Positions 21,267 to 30,957 of a stretch of 64,000 nucleotides of DNA are shown here, piece after piece. Source of the stretch: Craspedostauros australis (taxonomy: Eukaryota; Bacillariophyta; Bacillariophyceae; Mastogloiales; Achnanthaceae); assembly GCA_026770025.1 (NCBI GenBank), contig JAMXDE010000037.1:310001-374000 (forward strand). Reading direction: 5' to 3'. Made by a program: the position numbers and the translations under genes. The notes under the pieces are model-generated. The model had not been told where the DNA came from and made no database searches. It was given only the letters and a program-made list of their open reading frames with translations. Each line of letters starts with the position of its first letter. Position 1 is the stretch's first letter.

Positions 21267-22287
21267 CTTGCTTTGTGTTGTCGATGCTGTATATGGTGGG
21301 GGCTGTCGATAGTGTTGGTTGTAGAGCAGGTAGAGTATGTAGCCTCAAATCAGTTGCGCTTGGATGGCGATTATGAGCTCATCTGCTCAAGCTTGCTGTC
21401 TTCCATTACATGATCCTGTGCATTGATCACGAAGCAACGTGTCGTCAGTCAATACGCCTTCATGGACTTGCGCAGTTCCACCACGGTGTATGGTGTGGTG
21501 TGATATGACCGTGGATAGTCACATCATGATCCGAGGCTGGCTAGCTCGCTCTCTCACACGATACGACCTTCGATGATGCCCAACTTGGCCACGCTGCGGA
21601 GTTGTGCCTCTTCATGTGATACCATAGTTTGTAATATGAGTACATCCCTCTGTGATGGTCTTGGGGGAGTCAACCACGATACTACACATACTCCGATCGA
21701 CACAGTTCTTCCACGGTTGAATGTCATCGAACGAATGCAATGGGCAGATCCACGATGTGAGAAATCCACGATGCGAAGAATCCTCCACGATGATTTCTTC
21801 CGTGGAAATCAGAGGCGGTTCTCACGTTTCGTCGAGAGGATGGTGACGATGACGACAATGATGACACCACTCGTGTTTCAATTCACAACAAAACGTATCC
21901 AGGACTCATCTCGCCTCACCAATCATTGCGAACTCTGTGGCGAATGAATCAACCATCAGTCTTTTGATCAACACGGAGCGTGCGTGAGAGGGATTCGTTC
22001 TGTGGTGACGACGACGATGGCCATGGTGGTGGTGCTGCTGCAGACATCGCTGCAGAATACTGATACAGATCGTCACAACTGTCAAAGTGCACAAGTAACT
22101 ACTGTAGACGTATTGGCCCGTTGTTGTGTGCCCTGGTCGGAGCTCTTGTTCTTTTATTGTGAGTTGTCCGAAGACAATCCCCCGACCAGTATTTTGGACT
22201 AATATGATTAGTAAAGAGGTAAGAAGGTACAGAGAAAGTTGTCAACAACTGCAGCGCTCACATGATGATCACCATTGCCATCAAGTA
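21267..22287. repeat. Partial fifth array unit (noncoding block only)
   Basis: Homologous to the blocks upstream of the other LRR genes (9884-10940, 13519-14640, 17773-18850). Homology ends abruptly after ACCATTGCCATCAAGT (about 22271-22286). The other copies continue there with an ATCTATCCACAGAG-like sequence and a monooxygenase. The block separates two divergent genes in the full units, so it should hold their promoters. A solo-LTR-like insertion interrupts it. Confidence 0.8.
22080..22244. mobile_element. Solo-LTR-like insertion (165 bp) with 5-bp target duplication
   Basis: The segment begins TGTCAAAG and ends AAGTTGTCA, with the TG...CA ends of LTRs. It is flanked by ACAAC on both sides (22075-22079 and 22245-22249). 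The other array units give the empty site: CGTCACAAC is directly followed by CGCAACGCTCAC near 10680. No internal retroelement sequence adjoins it, so it is best read as a solo LTR of a short-LTR element, Ty1/copia-like by size and duplication length. Family assignment is tentative. It is young relative to the array because only this unit carries it. Confidence 0.7.
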
Positions 22288-23817
22288 AGGATCGACCATG
22301 GCGGACCCTGAAAACAGGCCATCTCCACACCAAAGCAACAACAGTACAGAGCCAGCCCCTCAGAACATCACCCAAGGCAAGGAACCACCCCATTGCAGTA
22401 GTGTAACAGCAAAAAGAGCAGAGTCAAATGAACCAGAAATGGCAACACCAACCCAAGATGAGTTCTGCATCAAATATCGACCAAGAAGAAGTATGTGGAG
22501 AACAGCAGAGAGGAAGTATGGAGGCAACATCGAACCATTCTCTACAGCCACAGGCCCACATTCAATCAACTACATGGACAGGTGGATGTGTGGAGCACCA
22601 GAGCAAAATGGTACAGCAAGGACAAAACAGAGGCATCAGCAGCAAATCCAAAGACTGGGAGATGCTTTTAGAAGATTTCTCAACAACAGACACAAGCAAT
22701 ATGGACCCATGAGCTTGCCATCCAACAACCCAAACCACAAAAAAGTGTCCATGTGTTGGCAAGTTCCGCTCACAGATCCTGTTGTGAATGTTGAAAATGG
22801 TGGTGGTGGTGGTGGTTACAATTCTGTTTGCTATTTCACTACATTGGTATTCCAATTCTGTCTCAGAGTCTCCTGACTATGAGTCAGCACAAAAGATTCT
22901 CTCTCTCTCTCTTGCATGTTGGTACTACACAATATTGCATATTCAATACATGCTCCAAATTCGATACATACTCTGTCATCTTGTCCTCTACTGGCCCACT
23001 AATCCACAAGTAGTTGCCAATGTCTTGTCCAAACTCCTCCTTGTATATCCAAGAGCTTGATGTCACTCAGTCATTTAATCTCTGCCTTCTTGATCTGATG
23101 TGGAGACAGATGTCAACATGGTGACACAATGACATCTTGTCAACATCAGCTGTCACCTTCCACAGTCCTTCAGATTCCATATTCCTTTGATGATGCAGTG
23201 GTCTAGCAAGGATATTGTAATTTGAGGTTTAGTTGGGAAGTACATCAATCCTTGCTCAATGTCATATGCTTCTGTAGGTTGATGGATGGACAGGTTTCCT
23301 GATGCTCTCAGAAATGATTGTTCACAAATTTCCTTCCAAAATTCTGAATGTTTTGGTGTGTCTGATTTCGTGATGTGATTTTGACAGATCACAGTTCACT
23401 ATCAACACGAACATAGTTGTGCCATCTGCACATGGAGTATAAGAGAACAATGGGTGAATGACACACATACACATATTCCCATGTACAAGCTTGGCCTGTC
23501 ATGACAGGCGTCTCCTGCCGCATATTCGACAGCAGCGAATATGACATCGTCCCAGCCCTGCAGGTGCCATGGTGGAGTCACCCACCCTCCCTCTCTTTCT
23601 GCTGCAGTTCCGTGCCCCTACGCACGTGGTCACGCAGTACAGCTCCCAGGTTGGGGTTCGGCAACCGTTCACTGTACTCCTCTTGACCTAGACTGGCCAT
23701 CTGGCCCAGAATACAAGACTTGACCAATCCCAGGCACACCATGACACAGCATCGAATGCACACAGGAGGGGTAGGCGGCTTTGCCTGCAGCCGATGATGT
23801 TCCACATTGTGCTGTGA
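22288..23817. other. Unassigned low-GC segment right of the array
   Basis: Base composition drops visibly compared with the array. A frame from 22298 to 22876 (192 residues, MADPENRPSPHQSNN...) is polar and Q/N-rich, and resembles no family I know. A minus frame at 23153-23392 is likewise unrecognised. A GGT microsatellite lies at 22799-22817 and a CT run at 22903-22912. The segment may be a decayed mobile element or unrelated DNA joined at the array edge; I cannot decide which. Confidence 0.35.
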
Positions 23818-24075
23818 TTGGCATTCCACAACACAGCATCCGTTTCTTGTGATGCAAACGACGGATCAGAAACGCTGTGCACGAAATGTAAAGAAATATT
23901 CAATCGCCGCTTCTCCCAAAAGGAAGCAAACCAGTGTCCAAAACCCCACAAGTGGTGTGACCGTGAGTACATCGCGTGCGATCTGCGGGATGGAATCCAA
24001 AAGACCGACAAACAAAACACAGAACAAAGGAGGCCGCCCAAAACATCACACACAGGCTTCGGTCATAATCCATGA
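23818..24075 (+). CDS. Possible small Cys-rich protein
   Basis: A frame of 85 residues with a possible metal-binding pattern: CTKCKEIFNRRFSQKEANQC, then PHKWC and IACD. The CxxC...C...C spacing with a basic FSQKE-type helix recalls small zinc-binding treble-clef modules, but no family can be named. It overlaps the next gene's first possible Met by a few bases and has no clear promoter. It could equally be a chance frame. Confidence 0.25.
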   Translation: MAFHNTASVSCDANDGSETLCTKCKEIFNRRFSQKEANQCPKPHKWCDREYIACDLRDGIQKTDKQNTEQRRPPKTSHTGFGHNP

Positions 24076-26378
24076 TTGGGCCTGCTTTCTGCATCAACAG
24101 ACATCAACTTACACCTATCGTATCATATAATACGTTTCAATGCACACACAGCCTTATTGGTATGGTACCTGGAAGGCCTGCAGTTCTCCCATCATCGCCC
24201 GAGCGCGTGCAAACCCCGATGCTTCCCCCTTCTGCACCAACCGCCGCCTCGGCTTCCCTCATGAGTCCACCCACATTGCAAAGGACGACGCAGCCACAAC
24301 CCCAATCTCAACCTCAATTGAACGTATCACAGTTCACATCGCCACTTCCATCTGCATCATCTACTCATACAGTATCTGCGACAGCACCAGCGACGACAAA
24401 CATGACCATGTCCATGATCATGTCCATGCCAGCGCCCATGACCATGCCTAGGACAGTGGCAAACGAGCGCAGAGTGTGGGCACATCCAGTCTCCAGATCT
24501 CATCATGCATCGGCAATGGTGACCCCCACGCGGATCAGCAGAAGCCGCAGTGCGGATGACGCGGATCTGTCAACGGGGATTCCATCAGCCTCCACATCCG
24601 AACGTCCCGCTCACTCAGAACGAGCCAACAACGATTACGGTGCGTACACCATCACGCCCGATGGTGACATACAGAGACGAACGCCGCCACCCAGGTCCAG
24701 GATATACTCCTCGTCCAACACATCCTGGATTGCCTCGGACAACTTTGATGACAGAATTCAGATCACGGAGCGGATGGATCCGAATGATCGTCCTCATGCT
24801 GCGGCTGCTGCCGCTCCTCACCATGCCCGTAGGCGGAACAACCGCGCAAGTAGCAACAGTGCTAGTGACAGCGACGGAGACGGAGACGGCGACAATAGCA
24901 CCAGCAGCCATAGTCACAATGACAGAGACAGCGAAAATGGCAGCATCAGCGACAACAATAGTGCCAGCAGTCGCAACGGTGACGCTCCTTCCGATGCTGA
25001 AGATGAACCTGAGGATTCTGATAGTCGCAGTGCGCATGACACCAATGTCAGCAGCATTCCCATTGGTGCCGACGGCCAACCTCATGACGATCTGCTTGCA
25101 GACGACGCTGCAAATAATCTCGCCAATGGACTGCATGGCACACAAACGAGTAATCTCAACCACAACCGAGGCGATCCATCCACGGCACTGCTGCAACAAC
25201 CACAGGTTCAACCTGATCAGATGGATCTCCTCGTGGATGCAACAACTCAAGCCGGATGCTTGCATCAGCCATTGAATGTTGACGAAGGCAGGAGCTCCAA
25301 TTTTCACCGCACCCAGCGCAGACAAAGGCAAGGCCTGCACGCCACCGATGATGCCACCAACCAGCAGACCAATGCCAGCCACGGTCTCAATGCAATCAAC
25401 AACGGCAACATCAACGACAACGACAACGGCGACGGCGACGACCATAATCACAATGACAATGGCACACTCTCGACTGATGAAGACATCCATTCGCAGGAGA
25501 ACACTCTGGACTACGACGCCACCATATCTCCAGCCTCATCCTTTCAGCAAAGCGACGATGGAAGCAGCACTGATCGCAGCGCCGCGCATGCAACCTACCT
25601 CCGCGACACACCCGATCGCAACCACCTGCGTCGCGCTCATCGTCGTCAGCGCCATTCCAGGCACGGCCCCCATGAAAAGGGAACGCTCCTGGAAAGTGAT
25701 GGAGACCATCCCGATCAGTACGAGCAGCTCAACGACATGGATTCGGCGCAGAAACACGGCGCTTCGTCAGCTTTCGGGTCTTCTTATGGGCTGGCCACGA
25801 CAAGGGGCTCTGAAGGAGATTACACCAGACAGAGATCGGCGTCCTCGGATTTGTATGGGTTCAAAATGGACCATGCGAGATCCAGGCCCTTCGAAGCGAA
25901 GGCGCAAGCAGCCTCGTCAAACGCCACCGTTGCGGAAAGTGTCCGAACAATGCGCACCGTCCGATCCACCCAGTCTCTCCCCGATCTCAAATCTTTCAGG
26001 AAGAACAACAGGACGAAAATGGACGGCGACGACAGCAGCAACTCCAACGGTGAGAAGAACGGCGACATGCCCGACGATACCGATGGAACTGCCCCAACGA
26101 TACCCAAATCCGTTCGCATCATCGACAAGTCCGATCCTCTGTACAAGCTCCACAAGCAGCGACGCAAGCGCGTCGTTCGCGGGATCGTCAGCGGCGCCGT
26201 CGCTGGCGTCGTCCTGGGGCCCATCGGCATCGTGGTCGGCGCGACGGCCGGCGGCATGGTCGCGAGCTCCTACGCCAAGCAGAGGGAAAAGAAAGACATC
26301 CGAAAGATGGAGAAGCAGGTCTTGCAAGGTGTCGCGTTGCGGGATGAATGCATGGTTCGCCAAGGATATTTCGTCTGA
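24072..26378 (+). CDS. Disordered protein with C-terminal glycine zipper
   Basis: A frame of 768 residues. The first 640 or so are low-complexity (S, T, P, Q, then N/D/G/H repeats at 24830-25480) and probably unstructured. The ordered end begins near 26100 with KSVRIIDKSDPLYKLHKQRR. A small-residue hydrophobic stretch follows (VRGIVSGAVAGVVLGPIG and VVGATAGGMVASSYAKQ), with Gly/Ala every three to four residues, as in glycine-zipper membrane segments. The protein then ends in a basic tail. This zipper plus basic tail closely matches the end of the protein at 58110-59042. It may associate with membranes through the zipper (inference). The Met at 24162 (MVPGRPAVLPS) is a plausible alternative start, since the 30 residues before it do not look selected. 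Confidence 0.65.
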   Translation: MIGPAFCINRHQLTPIVSYNTFQCTHSLIGMVPGRPAVLPSSPERVQTPMLPPSAPTAASASLMSPPTLQRTTQPQPQSQPQLNVSQFTSPLPSASSTHTVSATAPATTNMTMSMIMSMPAPMTMPRTVANERRVWAHPVSRSHHASAMVTPTRISRSRSADDADLSTGIPSASTSERPAHSERANNDYGAYTITPDGDIQRRTPPPRSRIYSSSNTSWIASDNFDDRIQITERMDPNDRPHAAAAAAPHHARRRNNRASSNSASDSDGDGDGDNSTSSHSHNDRDSENGSISDNNSASSRNGDAPSDAEDEPEDSDSRSAHDTNVSSIPIGADGQPHDDLLADDAANNLANGLHGTQTSNLNHNRGDPSTALLQQPQVQPDQMDLLVDATTQAGCLHQPLNVDEGRSSNFHRTQRRQRQGLHATDDATNQQTNASHGLNAINNGNINDNDNGDGDDHNHNDNGTLSTDEDIHSQENTLDYDATISPASSFQQSDDGSSTDRSAAHATYLRDTPDRNHLRRAHRRQRHSRHGPHEKGTLLESDGDHPDQYEQLNDMDSAQKHGASSAFGSSYGLATTRGSEGDYTRQRSASSDLYGFKMDHARSRPFEAKAQAASSNATVAESVRTMRTVRSTQSLPDLKSFRKNNRTKMDGDDSSNSNGEKNGDMPDDTDGTAPTIPKSVRIIDKSDPLYKLHKQRRKRVVRGIVSGAVAGVVLGPIGIVVGATAGGMVASSYAKQREKKDIRKMEKQVLQGVALRDECMVRQGYFV

Positions 26379-29138
26379 ATCCATCCGCTGTCATCCGGGC
26401 CACCCGTGCTCGAGAGTGAGAAAGAAGGTGGACGCGAGGCCCCCACAAAGAGGCAAGGTGTCCAAAAAAAAACGAATGGTGGTGCGCATCCGTCAAGTCC
26501 TGGGGCTGACACTGCACAAGTAGTTTGCGATAAACTACTCTCAAGCGTACATACATCTGGTATAATACATAGGCAACCCAGATGTTGGCTTGCCATCACA
26601 CCAAAATGTTTGCAGCACGTGTGGTGGCTCGTACGCGCCCGTTACTAACAGGTCTCCAGAGGTTATTCGAGAAGATGTACTCCATGCTGGGTGGCGGAGT
26701 TACCGACTGTTCAACAGCCTGCACACAGTAGCGTACATACCAGTATACGAGCTACACTACCAACGACACGAGAATGCCACGACACGCAGAGCACAGCACG
26801 ATTCGATCCTGTATTCACTCACCCTGTTCCCAACAGCATCATGTACAGATAGTGTATGTAGGAGTGCGAGCTTGACTACGAGTATAACAAGAGTACTGGT
26901 AGAGTGCATTACATCCGTCAACGGTAGTCTGCTTCAATGCACTCTACTCGGCGCTCCGAAGCACACTACTCTAAATACCTCAGATCGGGCGCTATTCCTC
27001 GTAATCTCCTCTGCCTCATCAGCACTGGTGCTCGAGCACGAAGCAACGTGGCGAGCTGCGATTCTGTGCTGACGGAGGGGGTGTACGGGTGCAGAGATCG
27101 TACTCGACGGGCGCTCGCCACGATCCTAAGTCCTAGAGAGTAGAGAGGTAGTGTTCCTGTCTGTCTGTGTGTTTGTCTGTCTGTATGCATAATTGTATGT
27201 ATGTTTGTGTACAGTACTTGTATGTCGGTCACCAAACTGTCCGTTTGTGACAGCAGCACAATATTCACTTCGTGTCTGTCTGTCAGTCTATCCAAGTGTT
27301 CTGCTACCATGTGGCACGACTGCGTCTGTCCATCGTCGGAGATACACAATACGTGACTGGATTTCCTGAGTTAATCTGAGAGGTCAAATCAACGTGCCCA
27401 GTGTAACGTCTGTCCTCATCTCTGTGCTTCTAAATCACATGCTATCAATGGAAGGTAGATATTGTTGGATCGAGATGAAGGGTCACACTGAGCATGAGCC
27501 TGATGCGCTCCCAGATCTCCTCAATTGTGCGAAGTGCTTTTTGGTAGCCAAGCTGGATCCTTGCACTCGTACCGCAGGCGCGTACCAGATCATTGTATGC
27601 GCACTTCTGTGCTCATCTCCTGGTGTGGCATCATGCGGTTGTAATGAAATAGAGCTCAAACGTGCGTGGTCATGTTCGGTGTTCGAAGTGACGACGACGA
27701 CAGTTGAGCCAATTCGTACAAATACGAAGTATGTATAGCGTGAACATCACACCAGAGACTGGCGTTCTTGACAGCCCGAAGGCTGGAGACTGAACAGCAA
27801 GCAAGATCCACGAGTTTGGAGTGGAAAGGCGGTAGCGTTCGCTTTTCGAGGTCGCCGCAGGTCACTTTTTGTGACCAGCCTCAATTCGGTACCACCCGAA
27901 TGCTCCAACAGATTCGTGGAGGACGAGCACAGTATGAGCTGTGTATGTACGAATGCTCCGCATACTCGTATTTGTGGAACTGGTGTCGGCCTGCCATGTT
28001 TGCTGGTACTGTTGATGTTGCTGTTGTCGTTGTCGTTGTCGTTGGTGCAACCGAAAGTGGTGTTCTTGGTGCCATACGACTACGACTACGACTGCGAGCT
28101 CGATGGCCAGTCAGCACGACCACGAAAGAGTGAAGGCCTCCACGACAACTTTCCTTGGGATGGTGTTTGTGGGCATGTACTATACCGACTGTCCAACGAG
28201 CGGCATGGAATGAATGTTTGATGTTATCATGGCTCCTTCCGGTATTGCCATTGTGTACCTGCACGGGCTGAGTGCGAGTAGTGTGGTACAATAATTCAGA
28301 TCTTACTCGTGCATGCTCCTCCGCATTTCCAACACGTTGCGGCGATAGGCGTGAGATATATTGCTCTCTAGTCGTAAGCATCGAATGCACTCTACGAGTG
28401 TACAACCACAGGTGCGGATACTGATAAGAATGAATACCAACGCTACGCCTATTGCGCCACATCATACCTACTCGCTCTTCTACGGTCTGGTCTGTTTCAT
28501 TGTACCCTACGAGTTCATACTCTGCCCTGCACTGCACTGCACTGCACTGTTCAACCACGTTGCTCTGTATCCGCGTACTATCACTCTCTGGAGAGTAGAG
28601 TAGAGTAGAGTAAAGTGCTCGAGAGCAGAGTAGCGGTGCTGACACTCACACTCACACTCATGCCACCGAGCCGGCAGTTTCATCTGATGCCGAACCCAAA
28701 CCCAAACCATTCTGCACCCATCTTCGCGACATGCATCGAAATGCCCCAACGCTGCACCACTCTTGTTCTTTTTCCGTTTGTGCGAACGCAGGGTGATGTG
28801 AATGACGAAGCAACCACGAGCGTGATTCTGGCGCGGTCGGACTGTTTTGCTTGTACGAGACCTCGAGATCTGCAGAGGCCTATGCCTCCAACACTCCCAA
28901 GAGACGTCCTTCTGTTTTCAGCGTGTGGTCTTTTTTCCACGGGCGTGGAGATGTGGCTTCTACCAATGCCAAGTGTCTTCACGTCTCACGAGCATTCGCG
29001 AGATGTACTATACCCTGTTTGTGTCTGGAAAGGGAGGTGAACGAACCATTCCATGGGTCTGCTCTGCCCCATTCGTCACAAATCACATCTGCGAAACTCC
29101 GCCACCCCAGCCACCCTTGATGCTAAAACTGCTATTGT
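26379..29138. other. Gene-poor region with simple repeats
   Basis: No frame here looks like a real gene. It holds a TCTG/TGTC-type microsatellite (about 27151-27215), interrupted GTT/GTC triplets (28011-28048, read as Val/Leu runs by chance frames), a GTAGA pentamer run (28591-28613) and a short CACTCA run (28640-28660). The right edge is the left end of the DNA transposon. Confidence 0.6.
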
Positions 29139-29313
29139 ATATGAGCCCGATCAGTGAGTCGACCTGCACTTTGCAATCATCAGTACAACCTTTTTTCCTC
29201 AGATTTCCAAACTAAGCCCATATTCATAATCCTCGTAGATCTAAAACATATACTGATCCATTTCAGTTCTGAGGATGGTCGTATTTTAAGTTTTATGGAC
29301 CGATGGATGTGTG
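29139..29313 (+). repeat. Left inverted terminal repeat
   Basis: Pairs with 34984-35155 on the other strand. Nearly identical blocks are GAGTCGACCTGCACTTTGCA, CATATTCATAATCCTC and TTTTAAGTTTTATGGACCGA, separated by diverged spacers. Confidence 0.85.
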
Positions 29314-30957
29314 CATTATTCGATCTCTTTCGGGTTTCGGCCTGTTGGCTACGACTACATCGATCCAATTTAACCCTTTGCTGTTCTTTGTTTCAGCAAG
29401 GTTGTTCCCATTTTGAATTGTTTAGTCTCTTTTTGAGGTGTGCTGATGAGACGATCCAACAGTCCGTCCACGATAACACTAGTTGTAGAGATTTGGGAGA
29501 AGCGGCGGGTGCGCGTTTTCATTCATTCCATCATGGGCTTGTCCAATCCGTCATCGACGTCACCAAACTAGCGGCTGCGTCATGAACCACCAATCACAGC
29601 ACGATGTGAAACATCGTCATCTGTGTTTCGTTGTTACGGGATGGTTGAGTGGGGTTGGTACTCTCGAAGTGTTTTGTGTCGTGCTTTCCTCGCGCATTTG
29701 GTACAATTATTGGTAACCGCCGCAACCCCCAGTATGTGCAACTGGTTGAGAGTGCCAAACACGACACAACGGCATGACAATGGTGTTGCGAAACAAAAAA
29801 CCTCCACAATGGCCATCCAACGGCATCCACCGCGCCGCACCGAGCAGCGGGCCATTCCAAAATCCAAGCGCATCACTATCTCCGCCATGCAACCCTTGGT
29901 GGGTGGGCGAGAGGGGGTTGCGATAGCGGTTGATTTGGGGCCGCGGCAGGTCCCCGCGCAAACGTCATGTGTTGACGCCAAATGGGCTCGTTGGATGTGG
30001 CATGTGTATTCCATACACAGTCCATACCAGCGCCCATGGAGGGGCAAGGCGCATCCACAAGGGCAGGACCAAGGCTCCCACGAAGTTTGAGGCTCGGGGA
30101 CGACCAGGAAGGTGTCCGCACGGAGGCAAACGTGGAGGGAAAAAGTTTTGGCGGTGGATCGTGGGGGTACACATCATGTGGCTTTGGCTGTGAGGGGCAC
30201 CATCACCAAGCCGCCCATACAAGATGTGTCAGAAATTGGCCGAATGTGGGCGTGGCGAAGTACGACATGCTGAAGTTGTCTGGAAGAGGCCACAGCCAAG
30301 AATATGTGGTGAATGGTCGTTGTTGGCGGGCGCATGAGAATGTGCCATGGCATCACCATACAGAGGTGTGCCGTCAGTGGCATGCATGCTCAGCCCATTC
30401 TGGATGCATCAGCATGTTGCCAGGGAGTGTGGGAACGCACGAGGGGCATGTGGAGGGGATGAAAGGGTTGTATGGATGAGATATGGACCCTCATCCACAC
30501 CACATCCGGATTGCGAATGGGTTTTTGAAATTGCTCGTTTTCAGTGCAGAGAAACTTTGGGGTGTGCAATGCAGGTATCTGGGGCAATGCTTCATGGATT
30601 GGATAGCTGGGGGGTATGCAGAGCGAATGATATGCTCAGTTTGATGAAATACAAGGATGATGATGATGATCATGTGTGTTCATTGGAGGGCAACATTGTG
30701 GCATCAACAATTTTTTCGAATCGACCACACAAAACACAGCAAACCAACATGACTTCCAAAATATTTTCAATACTCATTTAACTTCGATATTCTGATTAAA
30801 CTATAGCCAGGCGTCTGAGCGCAATGTTTAGATTTAATTTTAAGCGTTTTGTTGTTGAGATATGGCATGACAAGCAGTTATTGGATGTGCTTTTTGGATG
30901 GCCTCTAGACTCGATTTCGTAGCATGGTCTGCCACCCACAAAACTCCACAACTAGTG
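29314..30957. other. Left interior of the transposon, no clear gene
   Basis: Frames are short and overlapping. One plus frame near 30060-30180 contains a basic GRPGRCPHGGKRGGK stretch, but nothing around it supports a gene. The region is adjacent to the 3' end of the transposase gene and may hold its polyadenylation signal (AT-rich at 30770-30850). Confidence 0.45.

Larger units (their letters stand above)
6820..22287. repeat. Tandem segmental array: four FAD-monooxygenase/LRR units plus a partial fifth
   Basis: Four direct units repeat the same order: leader region, FAD-monooxygenase remnant (+), a convergent gap of about 270-310 bp, an LRR gene (-), then a noncoding block of about 1 kb. 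The LRR start codons lie at 9883, 13518, 17772 and 21266, so periods are about 3.6, 4.25 and 3.5 kb. The long period reflects about 0.87 kb retained only in the third monooxygenase copy. Noncoding landmarks recur in every unit, for example ATTATGAGCTCAT at about 10043, 13657, 17887 and 21380, and ACGATACGACCTTCGATG near 10253, 13849, 18062 and 21557. The fifth unit has only the noncoding block and stops near 22287. Identity is high in coding and noncoding parts alike, which points to recent tandem duplication. Confidence 0.9.

Noticed and set aside
6820-22287. Interpreting the monooxygenase breaks as introns
   Set aside because: The missing middle in units 1, 2 and 4 is absent from the DNA rather than spliced, and the stops and frame changes are not flanked by GT...AG boundaries.
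24615-25490. Val/Ile-rich minus frame opposite the disordered glycine-zipper protein
   Set aside because: Antisense shadow of N/D/T-rich codons (GAC, AAC, ACA); not a membrane protein gene.
30060-30190. Basic GRPGR-containing stretch that looked like an AT-hook
   Set aside because: It lies in a short frame with no supporting context inside the transposon.
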